Shown here: one piece after another, positions 1-8,056 of the stretch
Position numbering within the stretch: position 1 is the stretch's first letter
Layout: the number at the start of each line of letters is the position of its first letter
The notes under the pieces: model-generated
Told to the model about the DNA's origin: nothing
The model's database searches: none
What the model saw: only the letters and a program-made list of their open reading frames with translations
Assembly (NCBI RefSeq): GCF_004339805.1
Contig: NZ_SLUI01000012.1
Coordinates: 62,001-126,000 of the forward strand
Direction of reading: 5' to 3'
DNA: 64,000 nucleotides
From: Anaerospora hongkongensis
GTDB taxonomy: Bacteria > Bacillota > Negativicutes > Sporomusales > DSM-15969
Position numbers and translations under genes: made by a program

Positions 1-2
1 GC

Positions 3-1565
3 CTGATCAAGCAGCATCAAATCAGAGGACTTGAGTTTGTGGAAGAGAGCAAGCGTTATTATCCTAATGACAGTCTGGCTGCTCATATTTTAGGTTTTGT
101 GGGCACTGACGATATCGGCCTGGATGGGATTGAGTCTGTTTTGGACAAGACGATTAAAGGGGACCGGCAAAAGCAGCAGTTGGAAACAGACGGATATGGC
201 GTTCCCATTTTTAAATCGATTTTAACCTTTTCCCCTAGTATGCAAGGGAAAAGCGTATATCTTACCATTGATAACACCATTCAGTTTATTGTAGAGCAAA
301 GTCTCGATAAGGCAATGGTTAAAACCAAGGCCAAAGCAGCAACGGCAATTATCATGAATCCCCGGACAGGAGAAATTTTGGCAATGGTCAGCCGTCCCGG
401 CTATAATCCTAATTCCTTTAGTCGTTATTCCGAGGCAGAACGCAAGAACCGGGCTGTTTCGATTGTCTATGAGCCGGGCTCTACCTTTAAACCGCTTGTG
501 GCTGCCGCTGCACTCCAAGAGGGTAAAGTCCGGGCAGATGAGCGGTTTATTGATAATGGTTATGTTGAAGTGTCAGGCCGCCGTATCCAAAACTGGAGCG
601 GTGACAGTTATGGCAATATCGGGCTGGTCGATATTATTAAGAATTCGATTAATACCGGGATGGTTCAGCTTGGACTTAGGCTGGGCAGTACCAAAATAAT
701 GGAATATGCCCGTAACTTTGGCTTCGGGCATGCAACTGGGATTAATCTTCCCGGTGAGGAAGAGGGCATTTTATTTAAGCCAGGTGATATGCGTGACGTT
801 GATGTGGCGACAATGTCCATCGGCCAAGGGATCGCAGTAACACCGCTGCAGCTGATAACCGCATTGGCGGCTATTGCTAATGACGGCTTGTTGTTGAAAC
901 CGCATATTATCAAAGAAATCCATAATGCGGATGATTCGATCGAGAGTGTTAGCGCCACTACCCCGGTCAGGCAGGTCATTGATCCGGAAAAGGCAAAAAT
1001 AATTACGGAAATGATGGAAAAAGAAGTTTCCGAGGGTGGTGGTGTAAAAGCGGCTGTTAAGGGCTATCGTTTCGCAGGTAAGACCGGGACTGCAGAAAAA
1101 CTGAAGGAGTCTGGCGGCGGCTATGAAGATAATCATTATATATCTTCTTTTGCCGGGTTTGGGCCTGTTGAAGATCCGCAGGTTGTGGCACTCATTGTTA
1201 TTGATGATCCTGTTGGTACATACTATGGTGCAGAGATTGTTGCTCCTATCTTCAGTGAAATTATGCTGCAGGTTATGCGCTATCTGAATGTGCATCCTGA
1301 ACTGGCGGCGCAGGTTGCTCCCCCGCCAGCCAAGAAAAAGGCGGAGCCTGCTGTACCGGTCAGCCCTGTTCGGCAGGATGTGCCACAAGGCAAAGTGGTT
1401 GTGCCGAATGTGAAAGGCAAAACCATTCGGGAGGCGGCAGAACTCTTGTCGAAAGCGGGTTTGGCTTTTGTTCCTGTCGGAACAGGCTTGGCTGTCGGCC
1501 AGCAATCGGAAGCAAATAGTATCGTTAGCAGCGGATCGGTAATCACTGTAACCTTTGAACAATAG
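3..1565 (+). CDS. spoVD: SpoVD/PBP2-type penicillin-binding transpeptidase with PASTA tail (5' partial)
   Basis: Class B penicillin-binding protein that cross-links peptidoglycan outside the cytoplasmic membrane. The frame is open from the window edge, and the residues before the first GTG (position 39) still match the family, so the true start lies upstream. The serine of the SxxK motif (EPGSTFKP) is at 480-482, the SxN motif (SIN) at 645-653 and the KTG triad at 1080-1088. The C-terminus carries a single PASTA domain (about 1395-1560) behind a Pro/Ala/Lys-rich linker. A single PASTA in this architecture is typical of SpoVD, which makes spore cortex, but division PBPs look similar, so SpoVD is the preferred and not the only reading. 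The next gene is polX and not a mur gene, so the usual division-cluster context is not seen on this side. Confidence 0.88.
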   Translation: MIKQHQIRGLEFVEESKRYYPNDSLAAHILGFVGTDDIGLDGIESVLDKTIKGDRQKQQLETDGYGVPIFKSILTFSPSMQGKSVYLTIDNTIQFIVEQSLDKAMVKTKAKAATAIIMNPRTGEILAMVSRPGYNPNSFSRYSEAERKNRAVSIVYEPGSTFKPLVAAAALQEGKVRADERFIDNGYVEVSGRRIQNWSGDSYGNIGLVDIIKNSINTGMVQLGLRLGSTKIMEYARNFGFGHATGINLPGEEEGILFKPGDMRDVDVATMSIGQGIAVTPLQLITALAAIANDGLLLKPHIIKEIHNADDSIESVSATTPVRQVIDPEKAKIITEMMEKEVSEGGGVKAAVKGYRFAGKTGTAEKLKESGGGYEDNHYISSFAGFGPVEDPQVVALIVIDDPVGTYYGAEIVAPIFSEIMLQVMRYLNVHPELAAQVAPPPAKKKAEPAVPVSPVRQDVPQGKVVVPNVKGKTIREAAELLSKAGLAFVPVGTGLAVGQQSEANSIVSSGSVITVTFEQ

Positions 1566-1607
1566 AGAACAGCTGTTTTAAGACTAGTAATAAAGGAGGC
1601 TATTGCG

Positions 1608-3323
1608 ATGTCCGACAAACACCAGTTAGCCAGGGTGTTGGAAGAAATCGCCGTTTTTCTCGAACTAAAGGGCGAAAACCCTTTTAAAGTTAAGGCCTAT
1701 CATACTGCCTCCCGGGCAATCGATAAAGCGGATATGGAAATGGCCGAATTAGCCTTAAAATGGAATACAATTAAAGGTATCGGCAAAACAATTGGCCAGC
1801 AAGTTGAAGAATACGCTGCTACCGGCCAATTAAGCTATTATGAGGAATTAAAAGTGGCTGTTCCCGCCGTCCTGTTTGAGTTGGTAAAGGTTCCGGGCCT
1901 CGGGCCGAAAAAGGCTTTGATTCTCCATGAGAAACTGGGAATTAACTCAGTAGGTGAACTGGAGTACGCTTGCCGCGAGAATCGCTTAAAGGATTTAGCG
2001 GGCTTTGGCGAAAAAACGCAAAGCAAGCTGTTGGAGGGAATTGAATATTTAAAGAAGTTTCAAGGGCGCTTTTTGCTCAGCGATGCCTTACCGGTTGCTG
2101 AAAAACTGGCTGAGTTTTTACGGGCTCATTCTTTTATTGAGCAAGCTCAGGTGGCAGGCAGCATCCGCCGTCGTATGGAAACAGTCAAGGACATTGATAT
2201 TGTTGTTGCCAGTACCCAGCCTGATCAGGTGAGTGAAGCGGCAGCTGTAATGCCGGGAGTGCAGCAGCTGATCAGCAAAGGAACTACGAAAATCACGCTT
2301 AAACTCATTACCGGTATGAACCTGGATATTCGCGTCGTACCTCCCGATCAATTCATTGGATGTCTTCATCATTTTACCGGCAGTAAGGAGCATCATGTTC
2401 AACTACGCGGCCTGGCAAAAGAACGGGATGTAAAGATCAATGAATATGGTCTAACCGGTTTGGATGGTAAGGTGCTGTCTATATCTTCTGAACAAGAGTT
2501 ATATCGGCAGTTTGGGCTGCCGTACATTGCACCGGAACTGCGGGAAGGACGTGATGAAATCGAGCTTGCCCGCCAAAACAGCTTGCCTGAGCTTGTTTGC
2601 CTGAAGGACATTAAGGGGATGTTTCATGCTCATACTACTTATTCGGACGGTACCGCTGCAGTAGCTGATATGGCCAAGGCATGCAAACAAAGGGGCTGGC
2701 ATTATCTCGGTATTACCGATCATAGTCAAACGGCTGTATATGCCCGGGGCCTAAGGGTAGAGGATGTGCAGAAACAGCGGCGGGAAATCGCCAGAATTAA
2801 TGAGGCAAACGAAGCTTTTTATGTTTTTTCCGGTATTGAGAGTGACATTCTCCCCGATGGGTCACTTGATTATCCTGATGAAATTCTTGCTGAGTTTGAT
2901 TTTGTTATTGCTTCGGTACACTCGGCTTTTCGTCAGAGCGAGGCTGATATGACCAAACGTATTCAACGGGCTATGGAAAACAAGTACGTTACGATGCTGG
3001 GGCATCCTACAGGGCGCATTTTATTGGCCCGGCAAGGATATGATGTGGATTTGGCGGCGGTTATCCGCGCTGCAGGTGAAACGGGCACGATAATAGAGAT
3101 CAATGCTAATCCATATCGTCTTGATCTGGACTGGCGGTTTTATCAGCAAGCGAAAAACCAGGACGTTATGTTTGCTATTAATCCTGATGCTCATGCCATT
3201 GATGAGATTGACAATATCCGGTATGGAGTTGCCATGGCCCGTAAAGGCGGTTTGACTGCAGCCGATATCGTCAATACGTATCAAGGAGCAGTACTCAGTA
3301 AAATTCTTGCCCGGAAACGATAA
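1608..3323 (+). CDS. polX: DNA polymerase/3'-5' exonuclease PolX
   Basis: Family X DNA polymerase for gap filling in base-excision and break repair. At 571 residues it matches Bacillus PolX (about 570). Helix-hairpin-helix segments appear near residues 54-64 and 92-105 (VPGLGPKKA). The nucleotidyl-transferase motif GSIRRR near residue 185 is followed by the DID metal-ligand pair. A C-terminal PHP exonuclease domain begins near residue 339 (FHAHTTYSDG) and continues through GHPTGR near 464 and NPDAHA near 525. The start is supported by AAAGGAGG about 10 bases upstream. It follows the PBP gene by 42 bases and ends at a terminator shared with the convergent SASP gene. Confidence 0.95.
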   Translation: MSDKHQLARVLEEIAVFLELKGENPFKVKAYHTASRAIDKADMEMAELALKWNTIKGIGKTIGQQVEEYAATGQLSYYEELKVAVPAVLFELVKVPGLGPKKALILHEKLGINSVGELEYACRENRLKDLAGFGEKTQSKLLEGIEYLKKFQGRFLLSDALPVAEKLAEFLRAHSFIEQAQVAGSIRRRMETVKDIDIVVASTQPDQVSEAAAVMPGVQQLISKGTTKITLKLITGMNLDIRVVPPDQFIGCLHHFTGSKEHHVQLRGLAKERDVKINEYGLTGLDGKVLSISSEQELYRQFGLPYIAPELREGRDEIELARQNSLPELVCLKDIKGMFHAHTTYSDGTAAVADMAKACKQRGWHYLGITDHSQTAVYARGLRVEDVQKQRREIARINEANEAFYVFSGIESDILPDGSLDYPDEILAEFDFVIASVHSAFRQSEADMTKRIQRAMENKYVTMLGHPTGRILLARQGYDVDLAAVIRAAGETGTIIEINANPYRLDLDWRFYQQAKNQDVMFAINPDAHAIDEIDNIRYGVAMARKGGLTAADIVNTYQGAVLSKILARKR

Positions 3324-3330
3324 AAAACAA

Positions 3331-3356
3331 AAAGGGCGGCCAAGGCCACCCTTTTT
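3331..3356. terminator. Bidirectional terminator between polX and the SASP gene
   Basis: An 11-bp stem with one mismatch (AAAGGGCGGCC against GGCCACCCTTT) around an AA loop, with A-rich and T-rich flanks. It lies between two convergent genes and can serve both. Confidence 0.75.
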
Positions 3357-3387
3357 GTGTACCGCCAGTCACTGTGGAGCCGGCAGC

Positions 3388-3588
3388 TTAGGATAAAGTG
3401 GATTCATATTGTTCGATCATTTTGCGGACCATTTGACCACCAACGCGACCGCAGTCGGCTGAAGTCATAGTAGCCCAGCCATTAGAGCGAACATGCTCGG
3501 CAATACCCAATTCGGAAGCAACTTCGAATTTCATACGGTCGAGTGCATTTTCAGAAGCGGGATTGACAGGTTTTCTGCTACGTGCCAT
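3388..3588 (-). CDS. Alpha/beta-type small acid-soluble spore protein
   Basis: A 66-residue protein of the alpha/beta SASP family, which coats and protects spore DNA. It has both signature regions: KFEVASELGI, containing the E-(I/L/A) site cut by the germination protease GPR, and the C-terminal GGQMVRKMIEQYE segment. AAGGAGGTGA lies just upstream of the ATG. A sigma-G-like promoter ends about 30 bases upstream, fitting forespore expression. This is direct evidence that the organism forms endospores. Confidence 0.96.
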   Translation of the reverse strand: MARSRKPVNPASENALDRMKFEVASELGIAEHVRSNGWATMTSADCGRVGGQMVRKMIEQYESTLS

Positions 3589-3618
3589 GAAGAAATCACC
3601 TCCTTGATTTTCTGATAC

Positions 3619-3648
3619 TAGTATTGGTGAAACAAATAATCTTTATTC
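3619..3648 (-). promoter_or_regulatory. Sigma-G-like forespore promoter of the SASP gene
   Basis: On the minus strand GAATA (3648-3644), an 18-base spacer and AATACTA (3625-3619) match the sigma-G consensus GMATR-N18-CATWMTA at all but the first base of the -10. The predicted transcript starts about 24 bases before the ATG, leaving just room for the ribosome site. Confidence 0.7.
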
Positions 3649-3782
3649 TTGTTATGTTATGTCAAATCGTTCCAATAAGATCCGGAGGGTCAAGAAAAAT
3701 TTCCTAGAGCGAACCGGCAGGAAAGCTTATTGTCAGCACGAATAAAAAACAGACGCAGAAACCTAGAGCGGGAGGATGTAAT

Positions 3783-5453
3783 ATGCTTAGTGATATTGAA
3801 ATAGCGCAGGCAGCCAAAATGCTGCCAATCGGGCAAGTCGCCGATAAACTGGGGATTGAACCGGAATTTATTGAACAATATGGTAAATATAAGGCCAAAA
3901 TTAGTCTCGATATCTATGAAAAATTAGCCAAGCGGGAGGAAGGGAAGCTGATTCTGGTAACGGCAATTACTCCGACTCCGGCCGGGGAAGGCAAATCGAC
4001 CACAACAGTAGGCTTAGCGCAGGGAATTGCAAAGTTAGGCAGAAGAGTGGCAGTTGCTTTGCGGGAACCTTCCCTTGGCCCTTGTATGGGGGTAAAAGGC
4101 GGTGCTGCTGGTGGTGGCTATGCTCAGGTAGTGCCGATGGAAGATATCAATTTGCACTTTACCGGCGACATGCATGCCGTATCCAGTGCTCATAACCTGC
4201 TGTCCGCTATGCTGGATAATCATATTCAGCAATCCAATGCCCTGCGTATTGATCCGCGCCGTATTGTGTGGCGGAGGGTCGTCGATATGAATGACCGAGC
4301 TCTCAGAAATATTATCATTGGATTAGGCGGCAAAGCGCATGGTGTACCGCGCGAAGACGGTTATGATATTACTGTGGCCTCGGAAGTAATGGCTATATTG
4401 TGCCTGGCTGCTGATCTGGAGGATTTGAAAGAGCGTCTGGCCCGCATTGTGGTGGCCTATACGTATGATAATGAGCCTGTGACTGTAGGGATGCTGAAGG
4501 CACAAGGTGCGATGGCTGCTTTGCTGAAAGAGGCAATAAAGCCGAATCTGGTGCAGACCCTGGAACATGTTCCGGCATTTATCCATGGGGGCCCCTTTGC
4601 TAATATTGCTCATGGCTGTAATAGTGTTATGGCAACAAAGCTGGCTCTTAAACTAAGTGATTATGTAGTTACCGAAGCCGGCTTCGGTGCGGATCTGGGA
4701 GCAGAAAAGTTCTTTGATATCAAGTGCCGCTATGCGGGTCTCAAACCTCAGGCTGCAGTCATTGTCGCCACGGTTCGGGCTTTAAAGATGCATGGCGGGG
4801 TGCCGAAAACCGCGCTTACCATACCTGATGTACAGGCCGTTATTCAAGGCGCGGCCAATCTTGAGAAACATATCGAAAATATTTCGAAATTTGGTGTGCC
4901 TGCAGTAGTGGCAGTAAATGTCTTCCCCACCGATACTGACGAAGAATTGGCTGCAGTTAAGACAATCTGCCAGCAAGCCGGTGTACCGGTAGCCATCTCC
5001 AATGTCTGGGCAGAAGGCGGCCAAGGGGGACTCGAATTAGCGCAGGCAGTGCTTGAATTAGCCGATAGCGGCAGTGCCCGGTTTGCACCCATTTATTCGC
5101 TTGATATCCCGTTAGCAGATAAAGTACGGACTATCGCTGGTGAAGTTTACGGCGCAAAGGGTGTTGTTTTTACAAAAGAAGCGGAAAAGACAATGGCAGA
5201 GCTGGAGAGAATGGGCTACGACCATTTGCCGATCTGTATGGCTAAGACCCAGTATTCGTTTTCTGATGATGCGAATCTGCTCGGCAGACCGCAGGATTTC
5301 GTTATCACCGTGCGTCAGGCACGGGTTTCTGCCGGAGCCGGATTTATTGTCATGCTGACTGGTGATATTATGACAATGCCGGGCCTGCCAAAGTTCCCTG
5401 CTGCTGAAAAAATCGACGTAGACAAAAATGGGCGCATTACCGGCCTTTTTTAG
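3783..5453 (+). CDS. fhs: Formate-tetrahydrofolate ligase
   Basis: ATP-dependent ligation of formate to tetrahydrofolate, giving 10-formyl-THF. This is the second step of the methyl branch of the Wood-Ljungdahl pathway and also a general C1 entry point. The 556-residue length is standard. The nucleotide loop [15 protein letters not shown] lies near residues 63-77, and conserved blocks such as [11 protein letters not shown] and DIKCRYAGL are intact. GGGAGGATGTAAT precedes the ATG. The downstream folD starts 10 bases later and catalyses the next two steps, so the two genes form an operon. Confidence 0.97.
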   Translation: MLSDIEIAQAAKMLPIGQVADKLGIEPEFIEQYGKYKAKISLDIYEKLAKREEGKLILVTAITPTPAGEGKSTTTVGLAQGIAKLGRRVAVALREPSLGPCMGVKGGAAGGGYAQVVPMEDINLHFTGDMHAVSSAHNLLSAMLDNHIQQSNALRIDPRRIVWRRVVDMNDRALRNIIIGLGGKAHGVPREDGYDITVASEVMAILCLAADLEDLKERLARIVVAYTYDNEPVTVGMLKAQGAMAALLKEAIKPNLVQTLEHVPAFIHGGPFANIAHGCNSVMATKLALKLSDYVVTEAGFGADLGAEKFFDIKCRYAGLKPQAAVIVATVRALKMHGGVPKTALTIPDVQAVIQGAANLEKHIENISKFGVPAVVAVNVFPTDTDEELAAVKTICQQAGVPVAISNVWAEGGQGGLELAQAVLELADSGSARFAPIYSLDIPLADKVRTIAGEVYGAKGVVFTKEAEKTMAELERMGYDHLPICMAKTQYSFSDDANLLGRPQDFVITVRQARVSAGAGFIVMLTGDIMTMPGLPKFPAAEKIDVDKNGRITGLF

Positions 5454-5463
5454 GAGGAGTTAT

Positions 5464-6297
5464 ATGGCAGTATTATTAGATGGAAAACGGGTAGCGGCAG
5501 AGCGAAAAGCGAATATACAAGCAAGGGTTGCTTCGTTGACTGAGCAAAACAGGATACCAGGACTCGCGATTGTAATAGTTGGCGCAGATGCGGCCTCCAG
5601 GATTTATACGGACCGTATGGCTAAATTAGCCGGTGATATGGGTTTTGCTGTCTTTATTAAGGCTCTGCCTGCACAAGTTTCACAAGCTGATTTGCTGCAG
5701 GTAATTACTGAGCTCAATGCTGATCCGGCTGTACAAGGGATACTGCCAATGATGCCGTTGCCTGCGCATCTTGATGCAGATCTGCTTGCAGCTCATATCC
5801 AGCCAGATAAGGATATTGACGGACTGAATCCGTTAACCATTGGCCTGGTTGCAGCCGGGAAGAGTTTAGCCGCTCCTTGCACACCACGCGCCGTAATGGC
5901 TATTTTAGATCATTATCATATCGAGCTTAGCGGCCGGAAGGCAGTTATAATCGGCCGCAGCAATGTTGTCGGCAAACCGCTTATTCAATTATTGTTAGCA
6001 CGTAATGCTACTGTAATGGTATGTCATTCTAAGACCCAGGATCTGGCTGCAGTCGTTTCACAAGGTGATATTGTCATCGCTGCAGTGGGAAAAGCCAATT
6101 TGGTGCAAATGGAAATGATTAAACCCGGGGCAGTGGTCATTGATGTGGGAATTAACGAAGTTGACGGGAAAATGGTTGGTGACGTTGATTTTACAAACGT
6201 GGCTCCCATAGCCGGCTTCATTACCCCTGTGCCAGGTGGCGTAGGTTCAGTGACGACAACCATGGTTCTGGAAGCAGTGCTGCAAGGCTTTCAATAA
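5464..6297 (+). CDS. folD: Methylenetetrahydrofolate dehydrogenase/cyclohydrolase FolD
   Basis: Bifunctional enzyme interconverting 10-formyl-, methenyl- and methylene-THF. The frame is open further upstream into fhs, but the ATG at 5464 follows TAGGAGGAG and gives the canonical N-terminus MAVLLDGK, so 277 residues is the preferred length. Family motifs include QGILPMMPLPAH, the substrate block DKDIDGLNP, CTPRAVM and the Rossmann segment GRSNVVGKP. It is co-transcribed with fhs. Confidence 0.96.
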   Translation: MAVLLDGKRVAAERKANIQARVASLTEQNRIPGLAIVIVGADAASRIYTDRMAKLAGDMGFAVFIKALPAQVSQADLLQVITELNADPAVQGILPMMPLPAHLDADLLAAHIQPDKDIDGLNPLTIGLVAAGKSLAAPCTPRAVMAILDHYHIELSGRKAVIIGRSNVVGKPLIQLLLARNATVMVCHSKTQDLAAVVSQGDIVIAAVGKANLVQMEMIKPGAVVIDVGINEVDGKMVGDVDFTNVAPIAGFITPVPGGVGSVTTTMVLEAVLQGFQ

Positions 6298-6433
6298 TTT
6301 TTGATGTTGCCCCCTGTAACAATCCACGCATGACCTTTGTCCAGACATCCTGCCCGACCGTTGCAGGACACATCCTGGTTTAACTGGCGGCGTGAACAAG
6401 TGTACAATAAGCAGGCAAGGAGTTTAAGCGTCA

Positions 6434-6610
6434 ATGAGTAATATAACGAAACAAGAGCAGGAAATTGAGTTATTGCGCAATCAGTTAAATGCGTTAGTGA
6501 TAGAAAAGCAAGGCAATTTGAATCATCCCGCGGTCATGTTTTTGAGTGCCCGCTTAGATAAGCTGATTGTAGAATGCCAGAAAAATAAAGAAAGCTTTAG
6601 TTTGAAATAG
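6434..6610 (+). CDS. Spo0E-like aspartyl-phosphate phosphatase (58 aa)
   Basis: A short 58-residue protein that matches the Spo0E family, small helical-hairpin phosphatases that dephosphorylate Spo0A~P and hold back sporulation. The sequence has the family order: an N-terminal helix (IELLRNQLNAL), a turn with NHPAV, and a second helix with the signature SARLDKLIVECQK, whose SxxLD core carries the catalytic aspartate region. AAGGAG lies about 11 bases before the ATG. It stands alone between folD and ald and is followed by a perfect terminator. The target is inferred from the family. Confidence 0.8.
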   Translation: MSNITKQEQEIELLRNQLNALVIEKQGNLNHPAVMFLSARLDKLIVECQKNKESFSLK

Positions 6611-6615
6611 GTTAC

Positions 6616-6653
6616 TGGAATTAAAAGTTTCCAATTGGAATGAAATAATTCCA
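6616..6653. promoter_or_regulatory. Tandem palindromic activator sites upstream of ald
   Basis: Two 18-bp palindromes of the form TGGAAT-N6-(A/T)TTCCA lie at 6616-6633 and 6636-6653, 20 bp from centre to centre, that is about two helical turns on the same DNA face. They sit 64-101 bp upstream of the sigma-54 promoter of ald, the usual place for enhancer-binding-protein sites. The cognate activator is not evident in the window. Confidence 0.55.
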
Positions 6654-6671
6654 GTGTTGGAAATAAAAGTT

Positions 6672-6716
6672 AACACAGCAGCATTAGCACGAGCTAATGC
6701 TGCTGTGTTTTTATTT
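6672..6716 (+). terminator. Terminator of the Spo0E-like gene
   Basis: A perfect 17-bp stem (6672-6688 with 6693-6709) around the loop ACGA, followed by TTTATTTT. Confidence 0.9.
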
Positions 6717-6732
6717 TGGCATGCTTTTTGCA
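6717..6732 (+). promoter_or_regulatory. Sigma-54 promoter of ald
   Basis: TGGCATG-N4-TTGCA matches the sigma-54 consensus TGGCAYG-N4-TTGCW at every fixed position, with exactly 10 bases between the -24 GG and the -12 GC. The start of transcription would fall near 6743, about 45 bases before the ald ATG. Confidence 0.8.
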
Positions 6733-6788
6733 ATAATAGTTAACGGCACCTGGTAAGAAAATATAATGATTGGCAGGAGGGGTTTTAT

Positions 6789-7904
6789 ATGATTATTGGA
6801 GTTGCAAAGGAAATTAAAAACAATGAAAATCGAGTTGCTCTTACACCGGCTGGAGCTGAAATGCTTCGCCAGGCCGGACATACTGTCTTAGTTGAGCAAA
6901 ATGCAGGCTTGGGCAGCGGGTTTTCTGACGAGAGCTATCTTAAGGCCGGTGCGCAAATTATCTGTGATAAAAAACAGCTTTTTGATTCGGCTGAAATGAT
7001 TATGAAGGTAAAGGAGCCGCTTGCTCCGGAATATGAGCTTTTTCATGAAGGGCAAATTCTTTTTACTTATCTTCATTTGGCTCCTGAACCGGAATTAACA
7101 AAGGCCTTACTGGAGAAAAAGGTAATTGGCATTGCCTATGAAACAATAGAAGGTCCGCATCATTCTTTACCGCTCCTGACACCGATGAGTGAAGTTGCCG
7201 GACGGATGTCTGTGCAGGTGGGTGCCCAATTTTTGGAGAAGCCCTTTGGCGGAAAAGGCGTACTCCTTGGCGGCGTTCCAGGAGTAGAACCGGCGCAGGT
7301 AGTAATAGTCGGCGGCGGTATTGTTGGTACGAATGCTGCTAAAATGGCATTAGGCCTGGGGGCCCGAGTCACAATACTCGATTTGTCGGCTGACCGTCTC
7401 CGTCAACTGGATGATTTATTCAATGGTCAGGTAACAACTGTAATGTCCAATAGCTACAATATTGCGCAATGGGTTAAAAAGGCAGACTTACTGGTTGGAG
7501 CCGTATTACTGCCCGGAGCCCGGGCGCCTAAACTCGTTTCCGATGATATGGTTAAGACGATGGAACCCGGTTCTGTAATCGTTGACGTTGCCATAGATCA
7601 AGGCGGGTCGGTGGAAACCATTGACCGTGTAACGACTCATAGCGATCCTACTTATACGAAGTACGGAGTTGTCCATTATGCTGTAGCAAATATGCCCGGT
7701 GCAGTTGCCCGTACATCGACCTTTGCCTTGACAAATGCTACTTTGGGGTACGCTTTACAGATCGCCAATAAAGGCTGGAAACAAGCTGTACAGCATGATG
7801 CCGGCTTAGCTAAAGGCATCAATGTTCTGGACGGAAAACTTACCTATAAAGCAGTAGCGGATGCTCTTAAGATTGCTTATACACCGCTAGAACAGCTTTT
7901 ATAG
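6789..7904 (+). CDS. ald: Alanine dehydrogenase
   Basis: NAD-dependent oxidative deamination of L-alanine to pyruvate and ammonia. The 371-residue length is standard. The N-terminus has [14 protein letters not shown], the substrate region includes the catalytic lysine in MKVKEPL and histidine in YLHLAPEP, and the NAD fold carries [18 protein letters not shown] followed by an acidic residue. GGCAGGAGGGG precedes the ATG. The gene is alone between two terminators and sits behind a sigma-54 promoter with upstream palindromes, so expression probably depends on a dedicated activator sensing alanine or a related signal. Confidence 0.97.
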   Translation: MIIGVAKEIKNNENRVALTPAGAEMLRQAGHTVLVEQNAGLGSGFSDESYLKAGAQIICDKKQLFDSAEMIMKVKEPLAPEYELFHEGQILFTYLHLAPEPELTKALLEKKVIGIAYETIEGPHHSLPLLTPMSEVAGRMSVQVGAQFLEKPFGGKGVLLGGVPGVEPAQVVIVGGGIVGTNAAKMALGLGARVTILDLSADRLRQLDDLFNGQVTTVMSNSYNIAQWVKKADLLVGAVLLPGARAPKLVSDDMVKTMEPGSVIVDVAIDQGGSVETIDRVTTHSDPTYTKYGVVHYAVANMPGAVARTSTFALTNATLGYALQIANKGWKQAVQHDAGLAKGINVLDGKLTYKAVADALKIAYTPLEQLL

Positions 7905-7915
7905 TAGAACGTGTC

Positions 7916-7952
7916 GAATCTGCTCATAAAATATGGGCAGATTCTTTTTTTT
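7916..7952 (+). terminator. Terminator of ald
   Basis: A 13-bp stem with one wobble pair (GAATCTGCTCATA against TATGGGCAGATTC), a 3-base loop and a run of eight T. Confidence 0.9.
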
Positions 7953-7994
7953 ATCTTTAATTTTGTAAAATATTTATAAATATAAAAAATAAAC

Positions 7995-8023
7995 TTGAAA
8001 TAATAGGAAAATCCTCGTATATT
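7995..8023 (+). promoter_or_regulatory. Sigma-A-type promoter of the sensor kinase gene
   Basis: TTGAAA (7995-8000), a 17-base spacer and TATATT (8018-8023) precede the kinase start at 8057 in an otherwise A+T-rich gap. Confidence 0.5.
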
Positions 8024-8056
8024 GGAAAATATAGGTAAATCGAGGCGGGTGCAAGT

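Noticed and set aside
771..1562. Long minus-strand open frame (263 codons) opposite the SpoVD-like gene
   Set aside because: It lies entirely antisense to a well-supported penicillin-binding protein, shows no family features and has no ribosome site. It is a shadow.
3589..3782. Possible tetrahydrofolate riboswitch upstream of fhs
   Set aside because: The region lacks the conserved boxes and stems of that family. Only a repeated CCTAGAGCG (3703 and 3762) was seen, with no supported function.
7911..7919. TGTCGAA core of a Spo0A box just after ald
   Set aside because: It lies in the 3' untranslated part of ald next to the terminator stem, with no promoter close by. It is likely chance.
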